Assembly: GCF_000383615.1 (NCBI RefSeq)
Contig: NZ_KB911588.1
Coordinates: forward strand, 354,850-418,849
DNA: 64,000 nucleotides
From: Streptomyces canus 299MFChir4.1
Lineage (GTDB): Bacteria; Actinomycetota; Actinomycetes; Streptomycetales; Streptomycetaceae
Reading direction: 5' to 3'
A program made the translations under genes and the position numbers. Below are positions 17,854 through 26,880 of this stretch, piece after piece (position 1 is the stretch's first letter; every line of letters begins with the position of its first letter). Below the pieces are notes generated by a model. That model saw nothing but the letters and a program-made list of their open reading frames with translations, ran no database searches and was not told the DNA's origin.

Positions 17854-18692
17854 TTCTCCTCCGCCCAGCGCCGCACGTGCGGCAGATCGTCGTCCAGCCA
17901 GAAGGCGCTCTGCTCGGGGTCCCGGGAGTCGGTGACGACCAGGATCTCCTCGAACTTGGCGCCCGTGCCCCGGAATCCGAGGTGGGGTTCGACCGCCCAC
18001 AGGCCCGGCTGCGGCGGGTGGTCGGAGAAGCGGTACGGCGACCACAGGGGCGACCAGCCCTCCCGGTGACCGTGCAGCGCGTCGGCCGCCAGTCCCTTCA
18101 GGGACTGGGTGCCGAACCCGAACACCTGCGGTGACCAGCGGCGTTGCTTGACCCGGTCGACCTTGTGGGCGATCACGCCGAAGGGGTACGCGCGGTGCCG
18201 GTTGGCGTATCCCTGGCGGACCATGAGTCGGTCGACATCCTCGTAGATCTCGCGCAGGGACCGCCGCTCACGGACCTCGCGCAGGATCAGCTCGCGGTGC
18301 GCCTCCAGGTCGGCCATCAGCCTGTCCTGGACGGGGTTGATGCCGAGCGAGCCGGAGTAGCCGATGTCCGCGGTGTAGCCCTCGTACACCGGGGCCATGT
18401 CCAGGATGAACGGCATCCCGGGCTCCAGGCGGCGGTCGGTGGGGAAGAACTGGAGCGGAACGCGGAAGCCCGTGAACGCCGTGCGGTCCCCGAACCAGGC
18501 GAAGGGCAGGTGGAACCAGTCCCGTACGCCCCGCTCCCGCAGCCACTGGCGCTGCATCCGGGCGGCCTGCCGCTCGCTCACGCCGGGCTCCAGGCGGGCC
18601 GCGACCGCCTCCGCGCAGTCGTAGGCGAGTCGCTGGACCTGCCTGAATCCCCGCAACCGGGTGGAGAGTTCGCTGTTCACTGCTGTGGTCAT
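17850..18692 (-). CDS. M24-family (creatinase/aminopeptidase-like) protein
   Basis: A 280-residue 'pita-bread' fold protein. The expected dimetal ligands of M24 enzymes can be picked out: Asp in FILDMAPVY, Asp in TADIGYSG, His in FGVIAHKV, Glu in AVEPHLG and Glu in KFEEILVV. It probably cleaves or otherwise acts on a small substrate rather than being a general aminopeptidase. It is the first gene of the four-gene operon; the next gene starts within its stop (GTGA). The divergent region upstream (18693-18940) is shared with the ABC cluster. Confidence 0.85.
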   Translation of the reverse strand: MTTAVNSELSTRLRGFRQVQRLAYDCAEAVAARLEPGVSERQAARMQRQWLRERGVRDWFHLPFAWFGDRTAFTGFRVPLQFFPTDRRLEPGMPFILDMAPVYEGYTADIGYSGSLGINPVQDRLMADLEAHRELILREVRERRSLREIYEDVDRLMVRQGYANRHRAYPFGVIAHKVDRVKQRRWSPQVFGFGTQSLKGLAADALHGHREGWSPLWSPYRFSDHPPQPGLWAVEPHLGFRGTGAKFEEILVVTDSRDPEQSAFWLDDDLPHVRRWAEEK

Positions 18693-18940
18693 GCCGCCTC
18701 GTCCCCGTCGACTGCGGTACGTGCCCGTAACGTGACACTGGCGAATGTGACAGTCATGGGAGGTTGCGTCAATAGGGCCCGGATCGGCTGTGGAAAAACC
18801 CGGCGATGTGGAAAACGGGGGCCGCGTTGTGGGACCTCAGGGTGACCCCTAGGTGCCCGTACCTCTGGAGTCTGATGCCGATGCAGCTCTGCGGGGTGAC
18901 GACCGGAGTGGTCCGCGTCACTACTGTCGGGGATGTGACT

Positions 18941-19906
18941 GTGATCGCGACCGAAAGCCTGAGCAAGCGGTTCCCCCGGGTGACCGCGCTTGACCGGCTC
19001 TCCTTGGACGTCGGACCCGGTGTTACCGGACTCGTCGGCGCCAACGGAGCCGGCAAGTCCACCATGATCAAGATCCTGCTGGGTCTGTCCCCCGCGTCCG
19101 AGGGCCGTGCCGAAGTGCTCGGGCTCGACGTCGCGACCGAGGGCGCCGCCATCCGTGAGCGGGTCGGCTACATGCCGGAGCACGACTGCCTGCCGCCCGA
19201 CGTCTCGGCCACCGAGTTCGTCGTGCACATGGCCCGCATGTCCGGCCTGCCGCCCACCGCCGCGCGGGAGCGCACCGCGGACACCCTGCGCCATGTCGGC
19301 CTGTACGAGGAGCGCTACCGCCCCATCGGCGGCTACTCCACCGGCATGAAGCAGCGCGTGAAGCTCGCCCAGGCCCTGGTGCACGACCCGCAGCTGGTCT
19401 TCCTCGACGAGCCGACCAACGGCCTGGACCCGGTCGGCCGCGACGACATGCTGGGCCTGATCCGCCGCATCTACACCGACTTCGGCATCTCGGTCCTGGT
19501 CACCTCGCACCTGCTGGGCGAGCTGGAGCGCACCTGCGACCACGTCGTCGTCATCGACGGCGGCAAGCTCCTGCGTTCCAGCTCCACCACCGACTTCACC
19601 CAGACCACGGCGACCCTCGCGGTCGAGGTCACCGACACCGACGCGCACCCGGACGGCACCCGCGCGGTGCGCGAGGCGCTGCACGCGCGCGGGGTGGAGG
19701 TCCTCGACTCCCAGAGCGGGCTGCCGGGCGCCGGCCACATCCTGCTGCTGACCGCACAGGGCGAGGAGACCTACGACGTCGTCCGGGACGTCGTCGCCGA
19801 CCTCGGCCTCGGCCTGGTCCGCATGGAGCAGCGCAGGCACCACATCTCGGAAGTCTTCACGAACGAGGACGAGCAGCGGAAGGAGGCCGTCGGCCATGGC
19901 AGTTGA
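18941..19906 (+). CDS. ABC transporter ATP-binding protein (first of two)
   Basis: A 321-residue ATPase with Walker A GANGAGKST, Q-loop region, signature YSTGMKQRVKLA (degenerate LSGGQ), Walker B LVFLDEPTNGLDP and switch His in VTSHLLGE. The C-terminal extension is typical of ABC-2 exporters such as NatA and CcmA-like proteins. The GTG at 18941 is chosen because GGGGA (18930-18934) lies 6 bases upstream. It overlaps the next gene by 11 bases. Together with the three following genes it forms a two-ATPase, two-permease export system. Confidence 0.9.
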   Translation: MIATESLSKRFPRVTALDRLSLDVGPGVTGLVGANGAGKSTMIKILLGLSPASEGRAEVLGLDVATEGAAIRERVGYMPEHDCLPPDVSATEFVVHMARMSGLPPTAARERTADTLRHVGLYEERYRPIGGYSTGMKQRVKLAQALVHDPQLVFLDEPTNGLDPVGRDDMLGLIRRIYTDFGISVLVTSHLLGELERTCDHVVVIDGGKLLRSSSTTDFTQTTATLAVEVTDTDAHPDGTRAVREALHARGVEVLDSQSGLPGAGHILLLTAQGEETYDVVRDVVADLGLGLVRMEQRRHHISEVFTNEDEQRKEAVGHGS

Positions 19907-20804
19907 GCACCCGGTCACCGTCCCCTCGGGTGACCAGACCCGCATCCACAACATCGGCTACCGCACCTACGACGGGCCCCGCCTCGGCCGTTCCTACGCC
20001 ACCCGCTCGCTGTACTCGCAGTCCCTGCGCGGCGCCTACGGCCTCGGCCGCTCGGTGAAGTCCAAGGTGCTGCCGATGCTGCTGTTCGTCGTGATGTGCG
20101 TGCCCGCGGCCATCATGGTGGCCGTCGCGGTCGCCACGAAGGCGAAGGACCTGCCCGTCGACTACACGCGCTACGCGATCATCATGCAGGCCGTCATCAG
20201 CTTGTACGTCGCCTCGCAGGCACCCCAGTCCGTCTCGCGCGACCTGCGCTTCAAGACCGTGCCGCTGTACTTCTCGCGGCCCATCGAGACGGCGGACTAC
20301 GTACGCGCCAAGTACGCGGCGCTGGCTTCGGCGATGTTCATCCTGACCGCCGCCCCGCTGATCGTGCTCTATGTGGGCGCGCTCCTGGCCAAGCTGGATT
20401 TTGCCGACCAGACCAAGGGGTTCGGGCAGGGACTCGTCTCCGTGGCGCTGCTCTCGCTCCTCTTCGCCGGTATCGGCCTGGTGATCGCGTCGGTCACTCC
20501 GCGCCGCGGCTTCGGCATCGCGGCCGTGATCGCCGTCATGACCATCTCCTACGGCGCGGTCTCCACCCTCCAGGCCATCGCCGACGCCCAGGGCAGCTCC
20601 AGTGCCGTCCCGTGGATCGGCCTGTTCTCGCCGGTCACGCTCATCGACGGACTGCAGTCGGCGTTCCTCGGCGCGAACTCGGCGTTCCCGGGAGCGGTCG
20701 GCCCGTCGAACGGCGAGGGCGTGGTCTACGTCCTGGCCGTCCTCGGCCTGATCGCCGCGTGCTACGGCCTCCTGATGCGCCGCTACAAGAAGGTGGGACT
20801 GTGA
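19896..20804 (+). CDS. ABC-2 type membrane permease (first of two)
   Basis: A 302-residue protein with a soluble N-terminus (about 1-50, with HNIGYRTYDGPRLGR) and about six membrane spans. It is the membrane partner of the flanking ATPases. The N-terminal motif recurs in actinobacterial ABC-2 permeases. The cargo cannot be told. Confidence 0.85.
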   Translation: MAVEHPVTVPSGDQTRIHNIGYRTYDGPRLGRSYATRSLYSQSLRGAYGLGRSVKSKVLPMLLFVVMCVPAAIMVAVAVATKAKDLPVDYTRYAIIMQAVISLYVASQAPQSVSRDLRFKTVPLYFSRPIETADYVRAKYAALASAMFILTAAPLIVLYVGALLAKLDFADQTKGFGQGLVSVALLSLLFAGIGLVIASVTPRRGFGIAAVIAVMTISYGAVSTLQAIADAQGSSSAVPWIGLFSPVTLIDGLQSAFLGANSAFPGAVGPSNGEGVVYVLAVLGLIAACYGLLMRRYKKVGL

Positions 20805-21712
20805 CCACGCTCCAGATCGACCATGTCTCCCGCTGGTTCGGCAACGTGGTCGCCGTCAACGACATCACCATGACGATCGGCCCCGGCGTCACCGGCCTCC
20901 TGGGCCCCAACGGCGCCGGAAAATCCACCCTCATCAACATGATGGGCGGCTTCCTCGCCCCCTCCACCGGCACCGTCACCCTCGACGGACAGCAGGTGTG
21001 GCGCAACGAGGCCATCTACCGGCACATCGGCATCGTCCCCGAGCGCGAGGCGATGTACGACTTCCTCACCGGCCGCGAATTCGTCGTCGCCAACGCCGAG
21101 CTGCACGGCCTCGGTGCCAAGGCGGCCCAGCAGGCGCTGGCCACGGTCGAGATGGAGTACGCGCAGGACCGCAAGATCTCGACGTACTCCAAGGGCATGC
21201 GCCAGCGCGTGAAGATGGCGAGCGCGCTCGTCCACGACCCCTCGCTGCTCCTGCTCGACGAGCCCTTCAACGGCATGGACCCCCGTCAGCGGATGCAGCT
21301 CATGGACCTGCTGCGGCGCATGGGCGACGAGGGCCGCACCGTGCTGTTCTCCTCGCACATCCTCGAAGAGGTCGAGCAGCTCGCCTGGCACATCGAGGTG
21401 GTCGTCGCGGGCCGGCACGCGGCCAGTGGTGACTTCCGCAAGATCCGCCGTCTGATGACCGACCGTCCGCACCGCTACCTGGTGCGTTCCAGCGACGACC
21501 GGGCCCTCGCGGCCGCGCTGATCGCCGACCCGTCGACGTCGGGCATCGAAGTCGACCTGGCGGAGGGCGCGTTGCGCATCCAGGCCGTCGACTTCGGCCG
21601 TTTCACCGCGCTGTTGCCCAAGGTCGCGCGCGACCACGGTATCCGGCTGCTCACGGTCTCGCCCTCCGACGAGTCCCTCGAGTCCGTCTTCTCGTATCTC
21701 GTCGCGGCGTAG
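20801..21712 (+). CDS. ABC transporter ATP-binding protein (second of two)
   Basis: A 303-residue ATPase with Walker A GPNGAGKST, signature YSKGMRQRVKMA, Walker B LLLLDEPFNGMDP and switch His in FSSHILEE. The GTG at 20801 lies in the overlap GTGA with the permease stop, and an AAGGTGG ribosome site is just upstream. It is paralogous to the ATPase at 18941 and presumably pairs with the permease that follows. Confidence 0.92.
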   Translation: MTTLQIDHVSRWFGNVVAVNDITMTIGPGVTGLLGPNGAGKSTLINMMGGFLAPSTGTVTLDGQQVWRNEAIYRHIGIVPEREAMYDFLTGREFVVANAELHGLGAKAAQQALATVEMEYAQDRKISTYSKGMRQRVKMASALVHDPSLLLLDEPFNGMDPRQRMQLMDLLRRMGDEGRTVLFSSHILEEVEQLAWHIEVVVAGRHAASGDFRKIRRLMTDRPHRYLVRSSDDRALAAALIADPSTSGIEVDLAEGALRIQAVDFGRFTALLPKVARDHGIRLLTVSPSDESLESVFSYLVAA

Positions 21713-21723
21713 GAGGCCCAAAG

Positions 21724-22443
21724 ATGTACGACCCCACAGTCGCCCGACTCACCTACCGGGCCCTGCTCGGCCGCCGCCGGGCCCTCATCCTGGGCGCCCT
21801 GCCCCTGCTGCTGATCGTGATCTCCGTGATCGTGCGCGCCCTGGTCGGCGCCGACGACCAGACCGCCTCCGACCTGCTGGGCGGGCTCGCGCTCGCCACC
21901 ATGGTGCCGATCATCGGCGTCATCGCGGGCACCGGCGCGATCGGCCCGGAGATCGACGACGGCTCGGTGGTGTACCTGCTGTCCAAGCCGCTCAAGCGGC
22001 CGACGATCATCTTCACCAAGCTGATCGTGGCGATCGCCGTGACGATGGTGTTCTCGGCCCTGCCGACGCTGATCGCGGGCTTCATCCTCAACGGCAACGG
22101 CCAGCAGATCGCCGTCGCCTACACGGTGGCGGCGCTGGTCTCCTCGATCGCCTACGCGGCGCTCTTCCTGCTGCTGGGCACGGTGTCCCGGCACGCGGTG
22201 GTCTTCGGTCTGGTCTACGCGCTGGTCTGGGAGGCCCTGTTCGGCTCCCTGGTCGCCGGCGCGAGGACCCTGAGCGTCCAGCAGTGGTCGCTGGCCGTGG
22301 CCCACAAGGTCGCGGGCGGGGACCTGGTCACCTCGGACGTCGGACTGCCGACGGCCACGGTGCTGCTGGTCGTGGTGACCGTCCTCGCGACCTGGTACGC
22401 GGGACAGAAGCTGCGGTCGCTGACGCTGGCCGGCGAGGAGTAG
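21724..22443 (+). CDS. ABC-2 type membrane permease (second of two)
   Basis: A 239-residue protein with about six membrane spans, starting at the ATG at 21724. The ribosome site AGGAGG (21713-21718) touches the preceding stop. It lacks the soluble N-terminus of the first permease. It ends the four-gene export cluster. Confidence 0.85.
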   Translation: MYDPTVARLTYRALLGRRRALILGALPLLLIVISVIVRALVGADDQTASDLLGGLALATMVPIIGVIAGTGAIGPEIDDGSVVYLLSKPLKRPTIIFTKLIVAIAVTMVFSALPTLIAGFILNGNGQQIAVAYTVAALVSSIAYAALFLLLGTVSRHAVVFGLVYALVWEALFGSLVAGARTLSVQQWSLAVAHKVAGGDLVTSDVGLPTATVLLVVVTVLATWYAGQKLRSLTLAGEE

Positions 22444-22550
22444 GCGCCCCTGACGTACCACTGATGTCCCGCTTACTGACAGGGACTTCACCGTTGTCCG
22501 GGCAGACTGGACAAAGGGGAACGTTCGGCTGCGAGTCGAAGGGGACGGGC

Positions 22551-22748
22551 ATGGCGGACGACTGGGACGACCTCGTTCTGGACGAGGACTTCATACGGTC
22601 CGCGGGGACGACCGAGCCGTCTGCCCGTGCCCGGATGCTGGCGGCGCGCTGGCGTGACGAGGAGCCCGAACCGCAGCCCTGGCGCTCCGACGAGCCGCCC
22701 GCCGGGTGGTTCTTCAGCAAGCGCCGACGGCGGTGGCGGCGCCGGTAG
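22551..22748 (+). CDS. Small charged conserved protein (65 aa)
   Basis: It starts at the ATG at 22551, preceded by GAAGGGGACGG. The sequence opens acidic (MADDWDDLVLDEDF), contains a Trp/Pro-rich centre and ends in a strongly basic tail (SKRRRRWRRR). The length and position before tRNA-Ser and serS agree with a conserved small Streptomyces gene. The split charge could suit nucleic-acid or membrane-surface binding; no function is known. Confidence 0.65.
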   Translation: MADDWDDLVLDEDFIRSAGTTEPSARARMLAARWRDEEPEPQPWRSDEPPAGWFFSKRRRRWRRR

Positions 22749-23016
22749 CCTCGAACACACGGCCGCATTTAATCGGTGGCGCCCAACTGGTCGTACAGGC
22801 ACAGTGGTTGTGTCCACATCGCCGGACGACATACCGGCGCCACGTTCTGGGAGAGGAGCCGGACGATGTCCCTGCACGACAGTACGTCCAGCTCCCGTCA
22901 GGGCAGCCCGCGGAGGACTCCGGTGTAGTTACGCCACCGTGGAGTCCACCCGCAGGAACCGCCCGGGGCGGCCGCTTCGAGCACGCGACGTCGCTCTCGC
23001 GTGAGGCCGCCCACCC

Positions 23017-23103
<87 letters not shown>

Positions 23104-23170
23104 CGAGACGTTGTCACTGGGACTAGACCGGGGCTTCCCGGCGAGGTGCTCCAGCAAGAAGGGCTTGGCG

Positions 23171-23974
23171 TCAGCCGAGCAGTCGTTCCAGTACCACCGC
23201 GATTCCGTCCTCCTCGTTGGAGGACGTCACCTCGTCGGCCACCGCCTTGAGTTCCTCGTGCGCGTCCGCCATGGCCACGGCGTACGAGGCCCAGGCGAAC
23301 ATCGGGATGTCGTTGGGCATGTCGCCGAAGGCGATCGTGTCCGCTGCCTTCAGTCCCAGGCGGCGGGCGGCCAAGGACAGGCCCGTGGCCTTGGACAGAC
23401 CCAGCGGGAGCAGTTCGACGATGCCCTCTCCCGACATGGCGACCGTGACGAAGCCGCCCGCGGCCCGCTGGGCCGCCTCGGCCAGCTCGTCGTCCGACAG
23501 CTTCGGATGCTGTATGTAGATCTTGTTCAGCGGGGCGGCCCACAGATCCGACGCGTCCGTGAACGGCGTCGACGGCAGAGCGCCCGTCACCGCGTACCCC
23601 GGCCCGACCAGCACGTCGCCGTCGAGGCCGTCACGGCTGGCCGCCAGGTACAGCGGGCCGACCTCCGCCTCGATCTTCGCGAGGGCCACCCCGGCCAGCT
23701 GCCGGTCCAGCGTCACCGAGGTCAGCAGACGGTGCTCGCCGGCGTGGTACACCTGCGCGCCCTGGCCGCAGACCGCGAGACCGTCGTAGCCGAGGTCGTC
23801 GAGGATGTGCCGGGTCCACGGGACGCCGCGTCCGGTCACGACGATGTGGGCGGCGCCCGCCGCGGTGGCCGCGGCGAGCGCGTCACGGGTGCGCTGCGAG
23901 ACCGACTCGTCGGAGCGCAGGAGCGTCCCGTCGAGGTCGGTCGCGATCAGCCGGTACGGAAAGGGCCGGCTCAC
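23171..23974 (-). CDS. HAD-superfamily Cof-type phosphatase
   Basis: A 267-residue type-IIB HAD phosphatase with nucleophile motif DLDGTLL, TGRG and the Mg-binding GDMPNDIPMF. The start is the GTG at 23974, which overlaps the serS stop by 4 nt (GTGA), so the two genes are translationally coupled. Pairing with serS is typical for Streptomyces. It probably dephosphorylates a sugar or cofactor phosphate. It is paralogous to the HAD at 11197-12063. Confidence 0.9.
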   Translation of the reverse strand: MSRPFPYRLIATDLDGTLLRSDESVSQRTRDALAAATAAGAAHIVVTGRGVPWTRHILDDLGYDGLAVCGQGAQVYHAGEHRLLTSVTLDRQLAGVALAKIEAEVGPLYLAASRDGLDGDVLVGPGYAVTGALPSTPFTDASDLWAAPLNKIYIQHPKLSDDELAEAAQRAAGGFVTVAMSGEGIVELLPLGLSKATGLSLAARRLGLKAADTIAFGDMPNDIPMFAWASYAVAMADAHEELKAVADEVTSSNEEDGIAVVLERLLG

Positions 23975-25248
23975 TTGGCGACCGGCTCCAGCAGCTCCCG
24001 GCCGCCCAGGTACGGACGCAGCACCTCGGGCACCCGCACCGAACCGTCGGCCAGCTGGTGGTTCTCCAGGATCGCCACGATGGTGCGCGGTACGGCGCAC
24101 AGCGTGCCGTTGAGCGTGGCCAGCGGCTGGACCTTCTTGCCGTCACGCATGCGCACGGACAGGCGGCGGGCCTGGAAGCCGTCGCAGTTGGAGGCCGAGG
24201 TCAGCTCGCGGTACTTGCCCTGGGTCGGGATCCACGCCTCGCAGTCGTACTTGCGGGAGGCCGAGGAGCCGAGGTCGCCCGAGGCCACGTCGATGACCTG
24301 GAACGGCAGTTCAAGACCGGTCAGCCACTGCTTCTCCCAGTCCAGGAGCCGCTTGTGCTCGTTCTCCGCGTCCTCGGGGGCGACGTACGAGAACATCTCG
24401 ACCTTGTCGAACTGGTGCACGCGGAAGATGCCCCGGGTGTCCTTGCCGTAGGTGCCGGCCTCGCGGCGGAAGCACGGCGAGAAGCCGGCGTAGCGCAGCG
24501 GCAGCTTGTCGGCGTCCAGGATCTCGTCCATGTGGTACGCGGCGAGCGGGACCTCGGAGGTGCCGACCAGGTAGTAGTCGTCCTTCTCGAGGTGGTAGAC
24601 GTTCTCCGCGGCCTGGCCGAGGAAGCCGGTGCCCTCCATGGCGCGCGGGCGGACCAGCGCGGGGGTGAGCATCGGGGTGAAGCCGGCCTCGGTGGCCTGC
24701 GCGATCGCCGCGTTGACCAGGGCGAGCTCCAGGAGCGCGCCGACACCGGTCAGGTAGTAGAAGCGCGAGCCGGACACCTTGGCACCGCGCTCGACGTCGA
24801 TGGCGCCCAGCGCCTCGCCGAGCTCCAGGTGGTCCTTGGGCTCGAAGCCCTCGGCGCCGAAGTCGCGGATGGTGCCGTGCGTCTCCAGGACGACGAAGTC
24901 CTCCTCGCCGCCGACGGGGACGTCGGGGTGGACGAGGTTGCCGAGCTGCAGGGCGAGGCGCTTGGTCTCCTCGTCGGCGTCGTTCTGCGCTGCCTCGGCG
25001 GCTTTGACGTCGGCCTTGAGCTGCTCCGCCTTCTGGAGCAGCTCGGCGCGCTCCTCCGGAGTGGCCTTGGGGATGAGCTTGCCGAGCGACTTCTGCTCGG
25101 ATCGCAGCTCGTCGAAGCGGACGCCGGACGACCTGCGCCGCTCGTCGGCAGACAGGAGGGCGTCGACGAGGGCGACGTCCTCTCCACGGGCGCGCTGGGA
25201 GGCGCGCACTCGGTCGGGGTCCTCACGGAGCAGGCGAAGGTCAATCAC
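23971..25248 (-). CDS. serS: Seryl-tRNA synthetase
   Basis: A 425-residue class II synthetase of typical length. The N-terminal long antiparallel coiled coil (about 30-105) binds the variable arm of tRNA-Ser. Motif 2 (FRREAGTYGKDTRGIFRVHQF) and motif 3 (NGTLCAVPRTIVAILE) are clear. It starts at the GTG at 25248 (VIDLRLLRED), the family N-terminus. There is no clear ribosome site, so it may be leaderless. No T-box leader is evident. Confidence 0.97.
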   Translation of the reverse strand: MIDLRLLREDPDRVRASQRARGEDVALVDALLSADERRRSSGVRFDELRSEQKSLGKLIPKATPEERAELLQKAEQLKADVKAAEAAQNDADEETKRLALQLGNLVHPDVPVGGEEDFVVLETHGTIRDFGAEGFEPKDHLELGEALGAIDVERGAKVSGSRFYYLTGVGALLELALVNAAIAQATEAGFTPMLTPALVRPRAMEGTGFLGQAAENVYHLEKDDYYLVGTSEVPLAAYHMDEILDADKLPLRYAGFSPCFRREAGTYGKDTRGIFRVHQFDKVEMFSYVAPEDAENEHKRLLDWEKQWLTGLELPFQVIDVASGDLGSSASRKYDCEAWIPTQGKYRELTSASNCDGFQARRLSVRMRDGKKVQPLATLNGTLCAVPRTIVAILENHQLADGSVRVPEVLRPYLGGRELLEPVAK

Positions 25249-25781
25249 GCGGCCAAGGCTACCGGTGCGGGGATACGGCCCACGACTCACTATTCCGTGC
25301 CGTACCGAATCGTGTCTTACGTACCGTTATGGGCGAATTGCGCAGCGTGTCAATGAAAGGTGCTCAAGGTCCCCGGGGCGAGGCATGTGCGCGTAGTCCT
25401 GTTGACTCGACTCCCTTGTGGAGAGCGGGACTTGGCATGCGGTTGTCCACAGGAATCCACACCCCTCGAAAAGTTATCCACAGGGTGTGCGGAGGATCTG
25501 TGGATTTCGGAATTGATCACTCCGAAACCTGGGGGTCACGCTGAGGATTCCCTGTGCAAACCCGCCCTTACCCCTACTTTCGAGTGGAAAGTGGTCACCC
25601 CAAAGGATTGCCTAAAGGAAAACAGTGGACGAAGGGTGACGTGCGTGCGTGTGGACACGGATGGGTCCTGAGGGCCGATTTGTCGACAGGGTCGCCTTTT
25701 GTTGTCGACTTGTCCCCAGGTCGAGAAGCGGACCTGTGGATAACTCCTGTGGATAACTAAAATCTGCAGGTAGGACCGGCG
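25249..25781. other. Gene-free spacer rich in DnaA boxes (serS-pheA)
   Basis: There is no convincing gene in 533 bases. DnaA-type 9-mers are TTGTCCACA (25443-25451), TTATCCACA (25474-25482) and, on the minus strand, AAATCCACA (25499-25507), GTGTCCACA (25650-25658), TTATCCACA (25735-25743) and TTATCCACA (25748-25756). Three match the E. coli consensus and one matches the Streptomyces-preferred form. The region is more AT-rich than its surroundings. High-affinity DnaA clusters near oriC that titrate DnaA are reported in S. coelicolor; equivalence to one of those is inference. Confidence 0.75.
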
Positions 25782-26714
25782 TTAGAAGCGGCCGTCCTGG
25801 CACCGGGCCACCCAGTCCGAGGCCGCCATGAACTCCTGGTCCGAGGTGCCGGCCAGCGGCGCCCGCAGGTCCGCCGGGTCCTTGTCCGCACGCGGGTACG
25901 AACCGAGGAACCGCACCTCGCGGCAGATCCGCTTCAGCCCCATCAGCGCCTCCGCCACCCGGCGGTCGGTGATGTGGCCCTCGGCGTCGATGCAGAAGCA
26001 GTAGTTGCCGATGCCCGCGCCCGTGGGCCGGGACTGGAGCAGCATCAGGTTGATACCGCGGGTGGCGAACTCGCCGAGCAGGTCGCGCAGTCCGCCGGGG
26101 TGGTCGTCGCGCTGCCACAGCACGACGGAGGTCTTGTCGGCTCCGCTCGCTGCGGCGGGCCGGGCCGGGCGGCCGACCAGCACGAACCGCGTCTGCGCGT
26201 TCTCGGCGTCGTGGATGCCGGTCTCCAGCGCCTCAAGGCCGTACCGGGCGGCCGCGAACTCGCCGGCGAAGGCCGCGTCGTACTGGCCCTCCTGGACCAG
26301 CCGGGCCGCGTCCGCGTTCGAGGCGGCCGACTCCCAGTGGGCGTCCGGGAGGTGCTTCTTCAGCCAGTTGCGCACCTGCGGCTGGGCGGCCGGGTGCGCG
26401 GAGACCGTCTTGATGTCCGCGAGCCCGGTACCCGGCCTGACCAGCAGCGCGAAGGTGATCGACAGCAGTACTTCGCGGTAGATCATCAGCGGGGCGCCCG
26501 CGACCAGCTCGTCGAGAGTGGTCGTGATGCCGCCCTCGACCGAGTTCTCGATGGGCACGAACGCGGCCTCGGCCTCGCCCGTGCGCACCGCGTCCAGCGC
26601 GGACTGCACCGACACGTACGGGATCAGCTCCCGGGTCGCCGCCTCGGGAAGCGTCCGCAGCGCGACTTCGGTGAAGGTCCCCTCAGGGCCGAGATACGCA
26701 TAGCTCGCTGGCAT
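25782..26714 (-). CDS. pheA: Prephenate dehydratase
   Basis: A 310-residue monofunctional enzyme. The catalytic domain (about 1-185) begins SYAYLGPEGTFTE and contains SVEGGITTTLDEL and the TRFVLVGR region. A C-terminal ACT domain (about 200-275; KTSVVLWQRDDHPGGLRDLL, then GINLMLLQSRPTG) should bind phenylalanine for feedback control. It converts prephenate to phenylpyruvate in the cytoplasm. The ATG at 26714 gives the family start. Confidence 0.97.
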   Translation of the reverse strand: MPASYAYLGPEGTFTEVALRTLPEAATRELIPYVSVQSALDAVRTGEAEAAFVPIENSVEGGITTTLDELVAGAPLMIYREVLLSITFALLVRPGTGLADIKTVSAHPAAQPQVRNWLKKHLPDAHWESAASNADAARLVQEGQYDAAFAGEFAAARYGLEALETGIHDAENAQTRFVLVGRPARPAAASGADKTSVVLWQRDDHPGGLRDLLGEFATRGINLMLLQSRPTGAGIGNYCFCIDAEGHITDRRVAEALMGLKRICREVRFLGSYPRADKDPADLRAPLAGTSDQEFMAASDWVARCQDGRF

Positions 26715-26880
26715 GACCTCACCCTAATGGCCCTTGTGGAACGGGACCCACCTGTCTCAGGAGTGCCCCTCCGCGGGGTGAAACGGCGTGACCAAGGGGC
26801 CGCACGGGGCGTTCGCGTGACCCGGTCCGCCCAGCCACCGCGGCCACGCAGCGCACCCCCCTGCATCCCACGCCCCCCTC

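Noticed and set aside
18789..18816. Two TGTGGAAAA sequences considered as DnaA boxes
   Set aside because: TTTTCCACA departs from TTGTCCACA at a key position, and the pair is isolated.
25249..25781. A possible T-box or attenuator leader upstream of serS
   Set aside because: No T-box consensus or terminator/antiterminator pair was seen, and the serS GTG looks leaderless. The repeats here are DnaA boxes.
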